Positions 11,739 to 22,982 of a stretch of DNA of 64,000 nucleotides are shown here, piece by piece. The notes under the pieces were generated by a model. The model worked only from the letters and a program-made list of their open reading frames with translations, ran no database searches and had not been told where the DNA came from. The translations under genes were made by a program, and so were the position numbers. Every line of letters starts with the position of its first letter. The stretch's first letter is position 1. The stretch is from Pseudisothecium myosuroides (Eukaryota > Streptophyta > Bryopsida > Hypnales > Lembophyllaceae), in assembly GCA_951799445.1 (NCBI GenBank), contig OX637288.1, positions 10,790,501 through 10,854,500 on the forward strand, given 5' to 3'.

Positions 11739-12170
11739 TTGTTGTCATCGCCACCAAAATTGCCAGGGCAAACCCGTGCGCTAGGGCAATCACCAACACA
11801 ATTTACAGGAATGCTCTCTAGAGTGACGGAACAGAAGCGGCCGCGAGAATTCCCAGCAGGAGACGCCTTGGAGACCTCAGTCCCAATAAAAGTAGCTGGG
11901 CGTATGAAACTTAACAAGAAAAAGCGGAAGCGGGTCGAGGAGGAGGTTTTCAAGGAAAAGAACAAAACAACTTCGTCTTCTCTAGCAACCACAGAAGTGA
12001 CGACTGCTGATGAATTTGGAGGTTATAAACTGCACATCAGTGCAAACCCTCTGATTTTAACAGCATTCGATCAGGATGTTCTTCCTACTTCCCCAATGAC
12101 GCATTTTCAATGTTCCGGCCAGGCAATTGGCAATTTCCAAGTCCCTGGTGATGCAGTTCTGCAAAACTAG
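11739..12170 (+). other. Open frame with basic stretch, unassigned
   Basis: A 143-codon open frame with a Lys/Arg-rich segment (MKLNKKKRKRVEEE, nuclear-signal-like) in its centre. It could be an exon of the NPH3-like fragment downstream or chance. No family recognised, and no clear splice sites bound it. Confidence 0.25.
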
Positions 12171-12248
12171 TGTGCATATATAGCACGTTCACAATTTGTA
12201 GATGAACGAAAGAAAAATTAATAACTCTTGGGTATTGATGTTGTGCAG

Positions 12249-14296
12249 ACTCACCCAAACTTGACAGATGGAGTCTCTGTCGCCTCATGGATCCCGGAGC
12301 GCTCTCGTTGGCGGCTTGTGTGCACGCAGCTTCAAACAAATGCCTCCCATTACGAGTCATAGTCCAGGTAAAGCCCAAGAGACGAGTGCAAGTTAGGGAA
12401 CACCATCTCCGAAAATCCACAGCCATAGTACATCCTCCCTGAGCTTGTTGCCATTTGTTACAGGGTCTGGTCATCTTTCATGGAAGTTATTACCTTCATA
12501 ATGTCTATGCCATGTGATTTGATACCCTAAATCCTAAACCCTAAAGACCAGTGCACCACTGATTCTGACTCCTCGAGTGTTGCTTGTGTTGTAGCTGCTC
12601 TTCAGCGAGCAAATTAAGCTCCGAAATGAGATGATCGGCAACGACGTGATCAACGAGAAAGACCTGGGCAGCACACTTCCCAGCTTCTCCACGTCCACTT
12701 CTTCCAGTAGTAGCACCGACTCCTCCAGTGATGCGACCTCCACCACGTTAAGCTCGGGCAGTAGTAGCGCGAGCTCCAGCTCCAACACTCGAAAAATCAT
12801 CTCGTCGTATTAGCCGAAGCATCTGCAGCGCTAGTGCACTGGAGAACGAGCTCCCCATTGATATCAGGAGGAGTCCCAGCGTGGCGAACTCGCCCTTGCT
12901 GGGCGGATTGTCGGTGAAGAACACAATGCTTTTCATGCTTGCCGAGATCGAGTCGTTGCGGAAATCTGTGTAGGAGATGGAGTCTGTCAAGAGCCGACTT
13001 CGCGACATGGAGACGCTACAGATGGAGATGGAGCACCTGGCTTCCAAGTTTCAGGAGATGTCGCAGGACTACGTGGGCATGACCCAGCAGGTACTACTTG
13101 GAATCACACACTGTACTTTGCTTGGGTCATCAATCTAAAGTAATGTAAAGTCTCCCTTTACCATACAGTGAAGGAGAGATTCCATTTGAACTTTGAACCT
13201 TGTCCTACAACAATCTATCAAAGAAATCTAGAAACTTGCATCATCTTCTATTTTGCACATTTATTTTGTGTTAAGCTAGAAATAATTGCAAAAAACTAAA
13301 TGTCAAGATTAAATCTTTTCACTCGTAGCACAAATGAAAGCTCCCATGTATGGTCAGTGGAACCTCTAATGGACTGCATGGTTGTTGGAGTCTCTACCTT
13401 CAAGGATGCTCTTTGCATTTTTCACCAATATGTTGAAGTGTGATCTCGTTAGAAGATCACTCCATAGAGCTCACTGGTGAGCTCACTCGCTCAAAGATCA
13501 CTCAAGAGCCAAACTCTCTTGAGATCAAATTGTTTTTCTCACTGAATTTATTCGCTGACGTCTTCTGCAAACCTTCAAAGTAGATTGTTGTAGACCACTG
13601 TAGAAAGGAACGTCCATTTCCATTCCATAGACACTAAATTTGGTTTAAGGTTTAGGGTTTTGTCTTACTCCCAACTTATGAATTGAATGCCAACCGTGTG
13701 TTTTGAAAGAGGTGGATTTTTCTTGCTGAACACGACTCAGATAAGTAGAGGAGTTGCAATTAGATCTGACAGTTTCTTCTGCTTTGTATATTTTGGATTT
13801 CCTTGCAATCAGGTGGAGGACTTGACAAAGTTTTCCAAGCATGCGAAGTCAGGATGGAGCTCCGGATGGAAGAAAGTGACAAAGTCTTTCCAGTCGAAAG
13901 ACAACACAGATCCAAAGTTGGAGACGCCACCCCTACCGCCAGTGAAGCTGCTCCCCACAGACTTTCTTGATCTTCCCATTCTCAGAACCAAATCCGAGAC
14001 GCTTCACTCAAAGACATCACGAGCAGACTCATCAAGGGCTCATACCAAGACCACCGCCTGAGCTCACTCCTTGCCAGTTACAAAGCCAAAGACAGGCTCC
14101 GCTACTCTGCACCCCAAGACCCTTCGAGCCGACTTTTTGCCGCAATTGCCGAAAGTAGCACCCCCAGACTTGACTAAACAAGGGGAAGCAGTGAAACCCG
14201 GAACTCCAGTGCAAACGCCACGAGTCTCCTTCAAGACGTCTGTGCAAGAAATTGTGGTGAAGAGTGAAACAACCACACCTTCGACCTCCAAACGAG
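12249..14296 (+). pseudogene. Captured NPH3/RPT2-like gene fragment, three exons
   Basis: Exon 1 (12249-12367; TTGTGCAG acceptor, CCAG|GTAAAG donor) encodes LCRLMD..., AACVHAAS and LPLRVIVQ, the hallmark end of the NPH3 domain. Exon 2 (12595-13090) resumes with LLFSEQIKLRNEM, then a Ser-rich linker and a coiled coil (about 12930-13090), donor CAG|GTACTA. Exon 3 (13813-14296) starts VEDLTKFSKHAKSG and WSSGWKK, as in C-terminal tails of the family, followed by a Pro/Thr/Lys-rich tail. NPH3/RPT2 proteins are plasma-membrane-associated phototropin partners and Cullin-3 adaptors; the BTB domain is absent here. Damage: a frame change in exon 1 near 12280, another near 12795, TAG 12971 and TGA 14059. 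Retained introns show capture at the DNA level. Confidence 0.7.
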
Positions 14297-14884
14297 GTAT
14301 GTACATTGGATGAGCAACAAAGCCTTAACGCATAAGGGTATGGAAGATGCTGCTAGCGAAGACTGCTTGGATTTTCAAATAGTTGCGCGGTTGCCTATGT
14401 CCACTCATGACGTTGTGTCTTTTGAGTGTGGAAATATCACTACAGCAAATCGGAGTAGCAAATAGGTGTGATGACTTTTCCATCTTCCTCTTCGTTTCTG
14501 TCTCTTCCACAATGCCATGTATTATTCACAGACCTGTTGGTTTTGGGAGATTGTTGGTTTGTTGGGAAGTCGACGTTTCAAGTAACATAAACCTCTGGAT
14601 TTGCTTGTCAAAATGCCTGCACTCTTAGCCGGGACCATTTTCATATGAGCTACTTGCAGATAACGTTGGCGTGGGATTCACCTCCTCAGTCTGTGTTTAT
14701 ATTGTCGAAGCCCAATGCTCCGACAATCTCCGCTCTCTGCAAAGAGATGATTAGGTGAATTTTACCAGATTGCAACGACTTGTTAAAGAAAGTTTTTTTT
14801 CGTAGAATTAGATTGTTTCAGGACTTCTGGACAACATTGCAAACATTGCAAAAAGAGAATAGTTTCCATGATATATGGTGCGGT

Positions 14885-14913
14885 CTTCCTATGATCACAG
14901 TGATCATAGGAAG
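14885..14913. repeat. Perfect 14-bp-arm palindrome
   Basis: CTTCCTATGATCAC and its exact complement flank a single A at 14899. It lies in non-coding DNA of the CACTA element, between the NPH3-like and PPR fragments. A weaker related motif (CCGTATGATCA) follows at about 14940. Confidence 0.7.
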
Positions 14914-15958
14914 GCATCCTTATAATACATAGGGAGACCTCCGTATGATCAATATGACCTTAAAGAGCTCCCTTAGAATGATGAAATGATTCTCTTGATG
15001 TTGTCTTGAAACTATCTAATAATATTGAAATTCTTTGGTCAATTATGTTTCAATCTCCGTTAGGAATTAACTCAAAAACAACTTAAAAGGTATATAAGCC
15101 TAAAATCGGCCCTTTTAGCATCTGAGCACGGTTCCTATTATTAAATTGTCTTGCTTTTGTTGGACCTAATTGACAATTGAGAAACAATTCCAAACTCTCA
15201 GCATGCATTTTTTGGACACCATATGTAGAAATTATGAATTTTTCAAAGTGCTGATTATAGGTGTACCAAAAATCGACCTTAATCACATTTTCAGCGGATG
15301 GGGCAAGAATCTAGATACGTTCCTGTTTTAGTAACAGGGTCGACATTAGGTGTACTTACCTTTAAGGACTTCCACATTATAATGGGTTAGTGGTTGATTT
15401 CAAAGTCTATTTTTTGCCTGGTTCTATTTAGCATTGTGCTATTACTCACTTGAATGTGCAGGGCTCTGTTCAACGAATTTAATGTGCTTCGTGAATGTGT
15501 GAGGATGTAATTCCTCAGGGTTGATTGTCTGATGATAGGAATAATGGTCCTATAATTTACGAAGCTCCTAAAATACTTGAGGGAGAAGTAGGCACCAGTT
15601 TTCAGCATTTCGCTTTTCCTTGGATCTTCGTGTAATAGTAAGAACTGCAACATTGTTATGGACTTTGCCAATTCTACTCTACATTTTAGTGTTGCATTAT
15701 GTTTTCTTTCTTGCACTGATATCTTGGAACCCTTTGATTTTGTAGAGATTAAGGGTATCTAATGTACTCATGTTTCTTTGATTTTTCAAAATGATGAATT
15801 GAAGGAAATTATCTGTGCAAAGATTGCATTGAAGCATTTTAGGGGTTCCTCTTGTGATGCCAATGCATAGAGATAGCGAGGGGTCTCTATATAATGTCTA
15901 CCTGGAATTCTCCATACAATTCCGTAGATGCTAACTTGGAGGGGTGGAACAGGAAAGG

Positions 15959-17014
15959 TGAGATCGAGCTATGGTGGTTTTGAAGGAAATGGAAGCTGCT
16001 GGAGTTCAACCTGATACTTACACATATTCAATGCTAATTTTTACTTGCTCTATGGTGCGGAATGAGAAAAAGGCTCTAGAGGTATGAACACTAACCTGAA
16101 GCTCCCAGAGCTTGGAATTGACATCGCAGAATATCTATCAGGTCCTCAAAGCTCGCAGTTGCAAGTCTTATGAATGGTTCTTGACAGCCATCTGAAATAT
16201 TAAGTGTTATGTAGTCTCATATGTGTTGTTAATAATGTTTATCTCCAACTTTGTGGAGTAGAATTATCTCATGACATGGAATTGGGGGTATTGAGTGGCT
16301 CGCGTGTTTTTCTGATAGTTGACCCTACCGTAATCTACATCTTGACTTCTTACTGTATAACGCATTGTGTCGGGGCTTGCAGTTGTTTGACGTAATGCGT
16401 CAGCGTGGGGTGCCCCCTAATGCAGCCATATATTCTGCTATGGCCTCTGTGTTTGTAAGATGCAAAAATCTCAAACGTAGTATTCAGGTAATAGCCTAAG
16501 CATTTATCTACTTGTTGTGGTGAACGTGGTTTTCCTCTGAAATGTATGAGCTGAAACTCGGTATACGGAGTGCTACTTTGCGTGGGTTGCTTTATTCAAA
16601 GAGACGTTTGATTTAGATCCTGTCAATCTACGCAACTTGTAATTTAAAGTTCTTCGGTTAAAAGTTTTGTCCACCTCGTTTCAATCAGGCTGTATTTCCT
16701 AAGCAAGTGTAAGTGCACCCTTGGTGTTTTTTGTCCTGGATACCAAGATATGAATTATAGTTTAGAAAGTCCTCGATTATGGAATTATTAGATGTGCGTT
16801 TTTACAAGGTCCAATTTTCTGTCGTAAATGTTTTTGACATTTGCAATGCTATATTATCTTACAGATGGTCAAGGAATAGAGAGAAGAGGTGAAGTAGAGT
16901 GCTGTATTGGCCGGTTTAGCTTTGGCCGATCGTCTTGAGGAAGCTGTTGCCTTGTATGGAGCTCTGAGGAGGGAAGGTGCTTTTCCAGAGGCTTATGCAG
17001 CTGGAATCTTATTG
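15959..17014 (+). pseudogene. Captured pentatricopeptide-repeat gene fragment, three exons
   Basis: Exon 1 (visible to 16081, donor GAG|GTATGA) has the PPR signature VVLKEMEAAGVQPDTYTYS; TGA 15959 precedes it. Exon 2 (16383-16487, TTGCAG acceptor, CAG|GTAATA donor) is exactly 105 nt, 35 codons, and encodes one repeat (LFDVMRQRGVPPNAAIYSAM). Exon 3 (16865-17014, TTACAG acceptor, TTG|GTAGGT donor) encodes a third degenerate repeat (LEEAVALYGALRREG) after TAG 16877 and TAG 16895. PPR proteins bind organellar RNA in a one-repeat-one-base fashion. Splice phases agree between exons, so this was a genuine intron-containing gene. The three stops leave it non-coding without readthrough or editing. Confidence 0.75.
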
Positions 17015-18675
17015 GTAGGTGGTTCCTGACTTGTTTCTAGGGTTTTTAAGGTTTTCGTAATTTCAAATTGAGCTTCTTCTTATATGTTCTTTGATGTAGT
17101 GGTTCTTGTGACGTTTGTGAGGATCGTGGTTTGAATAGTACCTTCTGAGTGCGAACATGATTGATTCAATGAGGTGCTGTTTCAATGGCAAAGGGAAGTC
17201 TGATAGGTTTACCTCAAATAATCCGAGCCGCATCAATTCTCTTGAGTGGTATTGAATTGAATCCGAATACGAGCTAAGATACTTTTGTAGATGTGAGCAG
17301 AGGGACACTTCTGTAGATTGCAGGGAGAGTAAGTTCTTGTAGAATGAGTGTGCGTGCATTGTTTGGGAACCGAAGGTTCAGATTATTGCTCTGTGATCGA
17401 CATATTGCATGTGAGTTGACCGTATACTAACTTGGTTTTGTTGTGTTCTTAACCTAAAAATTGAAGCGAAAGGGCAATCATCAACTGAGGAAAAATTTAA
17501 TTTGTGGCTTCGTTTTTTCCAGTGCCGGGCTCTGATTGAGGTCTCGACCGGATTCATATTCCAAGATGCAGCACGCACAATGCGAGGGGTGCAATAAAGA
17601 CATCATTTTTCACATGAGTCACATGATGCACCTTTTGTCTCACGTTTCCTGAAAGCAAGAGAACACACAAACGGTGGTGCCAATAGGTATGGTCCCCCAT
17701 GATCTTTGCCACGCCAAGATAACAAAGAGTATTGGGATTTTTTCTGTTAAATTTGAGATTTTCTAGTCACAATGGCACAAAATTGGTACCTTTCCTTGTT
17801 AGTTAAGGAAGGAAAAAACTGCTTTTGTTTTTCATTTCTGACAATCGGAAACTTGCCTGTTTGATTGAAGTTGAATGAGTTCTGTAAAGTTTGAGTTGCT
17901 TGAGTTCCTCTAAAATTTGTCCCAAATTGCTAATTGACAATGTTGGTGTTTTATGAAAACTGATGTAACCCTAATGTAGGTGCTTATGCGGCCCTGAGCT
18001 GTCTCTCCATTTGAAGTAAATGTACATGGTGAGGTCCCAGCTAATACAAGTTAATTCTTTAGCTTTCATAGATTTTTTTCCCGTACTAATACAATATTGG
18101 AACTCAAAAATTACAGGATGAAATATGCACAAGATTCTTGGATCATTTTAGGTTTTCATTATAATGGGCACTGCCACCATACTAGCTAGCAGGGTCGTTG
18201 TTTGAAAAGGGACCCTAGAAGAATGGTTATTAGTGTTGAACTGAGGTAGGCAGATCTCTGAATCTCTGCATCTTCCAGTAAAACTTTGATTCCCCAATTT
18301 TTTTTTGGATTCAATCATTTCAATGGTTTGGTGTAGGTAATGGTAGAGGTATTGAAATGCAATACCTTAAAAATATTGCACGGTGGCTACATATCAGTTT
18401 GAAAATGTTAACCAATTTGACATCGGAATCCATGTTGGTTTGAGGCCATCTAACAAAATTTCAACTTGAACCCTAACAAATTTTACATGTGGTATTTGAA
18501 TAAGACATACTTTGATGCGGTGGAATTCCCTCTGCAATTCGGTTAATGACACAATAAGCATTCAGTCGAATAGTACGAACTGTACTGACTCCATGCTTAA
18601 ATTGTTGCTTTTAGGTACAGTACCAGTCTTCAACCAAAGGTGAAACTCTGTTGACAAGGATTGTTTGTGTTGCAG
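17015..18675. other. Non-coding interior of the CACTA element
   Basis: No exon-like stretch is recognisable. It contains intron-like T-rich sequence and short open frames without protein character on either strand. It may hold intron or flanking sequence captured with the PPR fragment or with the exon at 18676. Confidence 0.4.
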
Positions 18676-18861
18676 GAATGGATGACATTCACAGGCATCG
18701 ACACTCCCAAGAATTCAAAGCCATCACTGGGTGACTGGGCTAAAACGGTCGACATGTCTATGGATTTTCACCGTCGTCTGAGCCTTGATGACTTTGATCC
18801 CTCCCATTTCTCAGAAACCTATTGCGATCGGATGAGTGGCATTGAGCTTGACAAAATGAGG
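18676..18861 (+). pseudogene. Captured exon, gene not identified
   Basis: A 186-nt (62-codon) exon with acceptor TTGCAG and donor AGG|GTTAGT is fully open and strongly protein-like: WMTFTGIDTPKNSK, an amphipathic middle, then DRMSGIELDKM. Splice sites are good and phase 0 at both ends. I do not recognise the family. It is one of the few pieces in the element with no stop. Confidence 0.5.
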
Positions 18862-19444
18862 GTTAGTTTGCACTCCCCTTCCATTTCCCCTTCCACATGT
18901 CTTTGAGTTCCGTATAAAAGTAATACCGAACATCATGTAATTGACTTTGGAGAGTGTTACTAACACACTTCTACGTGCAAAATCAAAGGTGAATCTTTGA
19001 AATTCAAGGCAGAGGACCCTTTGTTTCCGAAGGCTCCTTTCATAATTGCAATAAATCTTGAATGCAAGCTTGCCATGAATTGTATGCCATTGTAACAGAA
19101 TTTATTCTTGTTGCAAAGTAGAATATTTTTGAATGCGATCCTGCTCATTAATTGTGGGCCACTTTGGTGCAAGTTATTCTTGTTACAGAGATACTGTAGA
19201 AGGACCCAAAGCCTTGTTACTGAAGAATGTTTCATGACTTGAGAACTTTGTGGGTCTTGGAAAATGACATCTATGTATGGTACAAATCGTGGTTGCAATA
19301 TTTAAAATTGGGGTAGCAAATGCGACTTCTCTCACAGGAGCTGCGGTGGGATATATAATTGTGGTGACAAGATGTGCGAGACTCGATGTTTCCACTGGAC
19401 AAGAGGTGGCCTTTCCTGCTGCGCATGGCTCATTATCATTGCAG

Positions 19445-19597
19445 GTAGCGCTAGTACCAGGAGACGCTTTTGGCAATGGTGGGTGCATTCGGATTTCTTA
19501 TGCAGCATCCATGGAAGAACTGTAAACAGCCATGCAGAGCATTGAGTCTGTCATGTCGCTGCTCAAGCCGGCAACAACTCCCTCTCTTTCAAAGTAA
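19445..19597 (+). pseudogene. Captured last exon of prephenate/aspartate aminotransferase
   Basis: After acceptor TTGCAG at 19444 the exon reads VALVPGDAFGN...CIRISYAASMEEL, the C-terminal segment of the class-I aminotransferases of the plastid bifunctional aspartate/prephenate type, including the Arg of IRISYA that binds the substrate carboxylate. TAA 19523 (one C-to-T step from CAA, where relatives have Gln) interrupts it; the frame then continues through a helix (AMQSIESVMSLLK) to the natural stop 19595. In intact plants the enzyme makes arogenate for Phe/Tyr synthesis. Only this exon is visible; the pyridoxal-phosphate lysine region is absent. The family is clear; the exact subtype is from memory. 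Confidence 0.75.
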
Positions 19598-20154
19598 ACC
19601 GCAATTGCTCGTATGCAGGTATCCTTCAATTGAGGTAACAAGAGTAGGAGGTATAAATGATTGCATTTGAGAACTCCAGGTAGAGAGGTAGGCAAAGACT
19701 ATTTATTTCCAAACTGCATGTTCCTTCATAATTCAGGCATTCTGTCATGCCGCTACAGAAGCGACAACTTTGCACCCAATGAGAAGACCACCCTTGTGGC
19801 ATAATACTTATCGCTGGCTGGGACCGGGGGAAATGGAGTTGGGTTTAGACATTGCAAGTATATCTTCTGCAGTCTTCAGTTCATCTGTATGTGATTCAAG
19901 CTCCGCTTGTATTGGTATGAAGACGGTGCTTAGGAAATTTGTTGGTACAAGTGTGTTTGAACGGAAGTGCTTTGTGTGAGAATCAGGTGTTCTATTTATT
20001 TTGAGTGCTTTGTAGTCTTATTGAATGCTTACTGTAGCTGGATCTAAAATTTAGTGGTCAATGGGGAACTAATTCGTCTAAAGATCATAGAAAGGGATAC
20101 AAGCAATTGTGCAAGTCCCATCTATAGTCCCCAGGTACCTTGATGATGACCAAT

Positions 20155-20367
20155 ACACACTTGTTCAAATCAACAATAAAATGAACACTTTTATGTTCAA
20201 AATCAACACAAACGTGTCAAAACGGACGACCAAATCAACACTTTTTTGTTCAAGCGGACGTCCAAATCAACACTTTTTGGTTGAGCACTGTCCAAGTCAA
20301 CTAGTCCAAATCAACAAAAAAAATCAACACCTTTTAGTTAATTTGGACAATGATTTTTCTAGTAGTG
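20155..20367. repeat. Right subterminal repeats and terminus of the CACTA element
   Basis: At least six AAATCAACA or near-variants, several followed by CTTTT and TGTTC, occur between 20165 and 20330. The terminus TTTCTAGTAGTG ends at 20367. The repeats face the left-end set, giving a typical inverted arrangement. Confidence 0.75.
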
Positions 20368-20371
20368 TAGT

Positions 20372-21942
20372 CCTAATTGAAATTCAATAGGAATCGTTGC
20401 AATCGGGTGGGGTTGCAGCAAAGCAACCTGTTTCAAATGAACCACCAATTTTTCCTGATGTTCCAAGTGAAAGTGAAGAAGGTGCTCTAACTACAGTTCC
20501 GGAAGTGGGTTCTGGAATAAGACCAGGAAGGATTGGCAAGGAAAGAAGAGTGTACAGGTCGACTGTCATTGAGGACCTAATGGGTGCTAAAAGAATAGGC
20601 ATTGCTGCAAGATGGATTGCTCTTTCAGGACGAGGCGGTGGTAGAGGACATGAAGCTAGAAGAGGGCATGGTGGGAATGCAATTCAAAGGGATTTTGCGA
20701 TGGAAGAGGTTTCTGAAGATCAATTACGCCCTTGAACTCATGCAACGACTTTTGTGGAGGAGCCAAGAAGAAGGAAGCGAACTCCAGCACAAAGACGTCA
20801 TCAAAGAACAGCCATGCAAAGTCGGCCCACCCAAGGAAATGATGGTGAGGACGTTTTTTTTTGTGATGAAATTTCTGAGGAGGAACCGGAAGGAGCTCGT
20901 AGAAGAACATTACCAAGAAATATTACAGCATCATCTGTAGTTTTCCTATTGAGATTCAGTACAAGGCTGGGTACATATGGGGGCAGAGCTTGATTTTTCA
21001 TGCCAGAATTGATAGCATTCGCAATGTAGCAAACGCGGAGATGAACTACAAGGTGCTCATGCAATGGCGAGTGGATGAAATGTATGAATGCTTGAAGGGA
21101 CCTGAAGCTGGTGAAGTTAGTGCGATAACCCTTCGACCCATTGTATATCGATATGATAGAAGCAATGACCAGGGCGAGACAGAAGTGGTGGAGGTGCCTT
21201 TTAGCCAATAAGGTGTTGCACATGAATTTGAACAAGCGTATTTGAAATATTGCCCAGCAGATCCATCTCTCGAGAGTAGTGCACAACAAAAAAAATGGCT
21301 GGAGAGCAGTATCGTGTGGGAACCAGTGGATGGCCAACATATTGTTGGTGCTTGTAAACGAGCCCAGCAAGAGAAGAAAGAGGGACACCTATCTGAGGAA
21401 GAGTATCATGCACATTTCATTACACGGGAAGCAAAATTTGTGGTCTACAACAACCCACAATTCTATATTAAAGCGTCTAAAAAAAAAATGCAAAGGAGTT
21501 TGACCGTACGTTTTTCACCACGCACTACAAAAATGTAATCAAATTGCGTGATATATAGAAGGCCTGCTGAAGTCCTAGTGTTGTTACTTGAGCAGACGAT
21601 GCGCGTAGAGCTAAAGCGTTGACTATAGCAATGAGTGCAATACATTTGACCCGAAATTTATCAAAAAATGTATCACTGGGCGAGTTGTCGAAGAGAATGA
21701 TCGACTATACACGCCATGCTTGGAATGAAGATGAGGAGTCATATGAGGCCATGTTGCGGGTGTGCAGAGATTATGAGGACGGAAAACTCTTCTACAACAA
21801 GAAGGCGGAAGAAAATTGGAAGAAAATGGCTGCTAATCAGAATCTTGATGTCACAATAGACAGAAACCCGAAGAGGAAGAGGATGGAGAGGACTTGGTGG
21901 AAGCCTTTGAGCAGAGTGTCTACGGAGAACTATAAATGTATA
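20372..21942 (+). pseudogene. Downstream segment of the split gene, ParB-like domain
   Basis: The frame is open from the CACTA junction except for TAG 20388 and TGA 20733 up to about 20990, giving an acidic N-terminal part and an Arg-rich linker. It then shifts to a second frame (20990-21480; TAA 21209) and, at an A-run near 21480-21488, to a third that runs to 21942 with several stops. The middle part has a basic pattern (ITLRPIVYRYD, then PVDGQHIVGACKRA) resembling the DGxHRxxA motif of ParB/sulfiredoxin-fold domains, nucleotide-binding folds used in chromosome partition proteins and found in some eukaryotic mobile genes. That assignment is a motif-level inference. The gene is cut at 21942 by another LTR. 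Stops at 20388, 20733 and 21209 are one C-to-T step from CAG, CGA and CAA. Confidence 0.5.
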
Positions 21943-22350
21943 TGTGAGTGTTTGGAATCCCACCCTAGATTCTAACATACACAACCAGGTTCTATAATAA
22001 TTCTAAGTCTATGGATGTGAGGTTTGTAGCAAACAAGCTGCCTTCTAAGCAATAGAGCTTTTTTACCACAAATACGAGTAACTAGTAAGTAGAAATTAGA
22101 TAGAAGATTGATTTAGTTTTAGGTTTTTTCCTATCTTGAAACTTTGATCCTATTCTAAGTGTTTAGTTTTATCTAATTTTTTATTAAGTTAATTCAAATT
22201 CAAGGATGGTGTGGGCTCTAATCTAAAATACCTTACTTTTCCTATCAAATTTATTATTTTTGAGTTTTATTTCTAATTTTCTTTGTTAATTAACCTCCAA
22301 CGACGCTAGCGTGCGAGCTTGGAGCCGTGAGCCTGTGAGCCTGGAGCCTG
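21943..22350 (-). mobile_element. Truncated LTR of the giant family (copy D)
   Basis: It begins TGTGAGTGTTTGGAATCCCA and matches, in inverted orientation, the end of copy C at 35225-35370 over about 145 bp. Similarity fades into AT-rich and then GC-rich (GAGCCTGTGAGCC) sequence; the far end and its target duplication were not found, so the right border is approximate. It interrupts the ParB-like pseudogene. Confidence 0.65.
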
Positions 22351-22547
22351 AAGACAAAAAATTTCCATTTTTTTGCCCCCAAAATTTTTTTTTGCCAAAA
22401 AAAATCACAAAAATGGATTTTTTTTTAATGTTTAGGGTAAAATTGGGATCTATAACCGTGTAACCTATGACCGTGGATTAGTAAATATTTTATGTGTTTT
22501 TTGGATTCATTGTAGTAGAAAGAATCCACCTTTTAGTGAGACTGAGA

Positions 22548-22830
22548 AACATTTCTTATGGAAGTTAAGGTTTTTAAGAAACCATAGCTCAAAAAAAAAT
22601 GGAGAAATGTGGTGGTAACCACGGCCTTGTTCCAAAAAATATTGAAAAAGAATTGAGGGGTCAAGTTGAGAGCGGAAGTCATTTCTCATTGGGGTTAAGA
22701 TTTAGGGGAAACCTAAATTCTCCAAAAAAAAATAGAGAAGTGGTGCCCGCGTTGTTGTCCACAGAAATATAGAGAGAAAGAAATGAGGGATCAAGTTGAG
22801 ACCGATAGTCATTTATCATTGAGACTGTGC
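22548..22830. repeat. Two-copy degenerate tandem repeat, about 125 bp
   Basis: The second unit repeats landmarks of the first: TCATT(T/G)(C)TCATTG, AAAAAAAAA with GAGAA, a GTGGT stretch, then GA(G)GGGTCAAGTTGAGA. No coding potential recognised. Confidence 0.6.
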
Positions 22831-22982
22831 TCAAGGAATTAGATTCTGAATGGATTTCTAAAGTGGCTGAAGAAAGCCCAGAAACCAATTGAAGCAAAGT
22901 CTGTACATCCTTTTTTTATTATTCTGTTCATGCTTTATCTATACATGTTTGAGGGTTTAATATTTTTAACAAAATAGTAGAG

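Larger units (their letters stand above)
9964..20367. mobile_element. 10.4-kb CACTA transposon carrying captured gene fragments
   Basis: The left end starts CACTATTAGAAAA and the right end, read inward on the minus strand, starts CACTACTAGAAAA; both continue to GTCCAAAT(C/T)AAC. The sequence TAGT occurs immediately outside both ends (9960-9963, 20368-20371); CACTA elements normally duplicate 3 bp, and TAGT contains such a site. Inverted subterminal AAATCAACA-type repeats cluster near both ends (9985-10100; 20160-20340), another trait of this superfamily. No CACTA transposase is visible, so it looks non-autonomous. The interior holds plus-strand exons of unrelated genes at 10933-11095, 12249-14296, 15959-17014, 18676-18861 and 19445-19597. 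Superfamily assignment rests on termini and subterminal repeats. Confidence 0.85.

Noticed and set aside
12520..12550. Telomere-like CCTAAA words
   Set aside because: Two or three degenerate units only; common in plant introns and not an array.
20801..21388. 195-codon reverse-strand open frame
   Set aside because: Antisense shadow of the ParB-like gene; no protein-family features.
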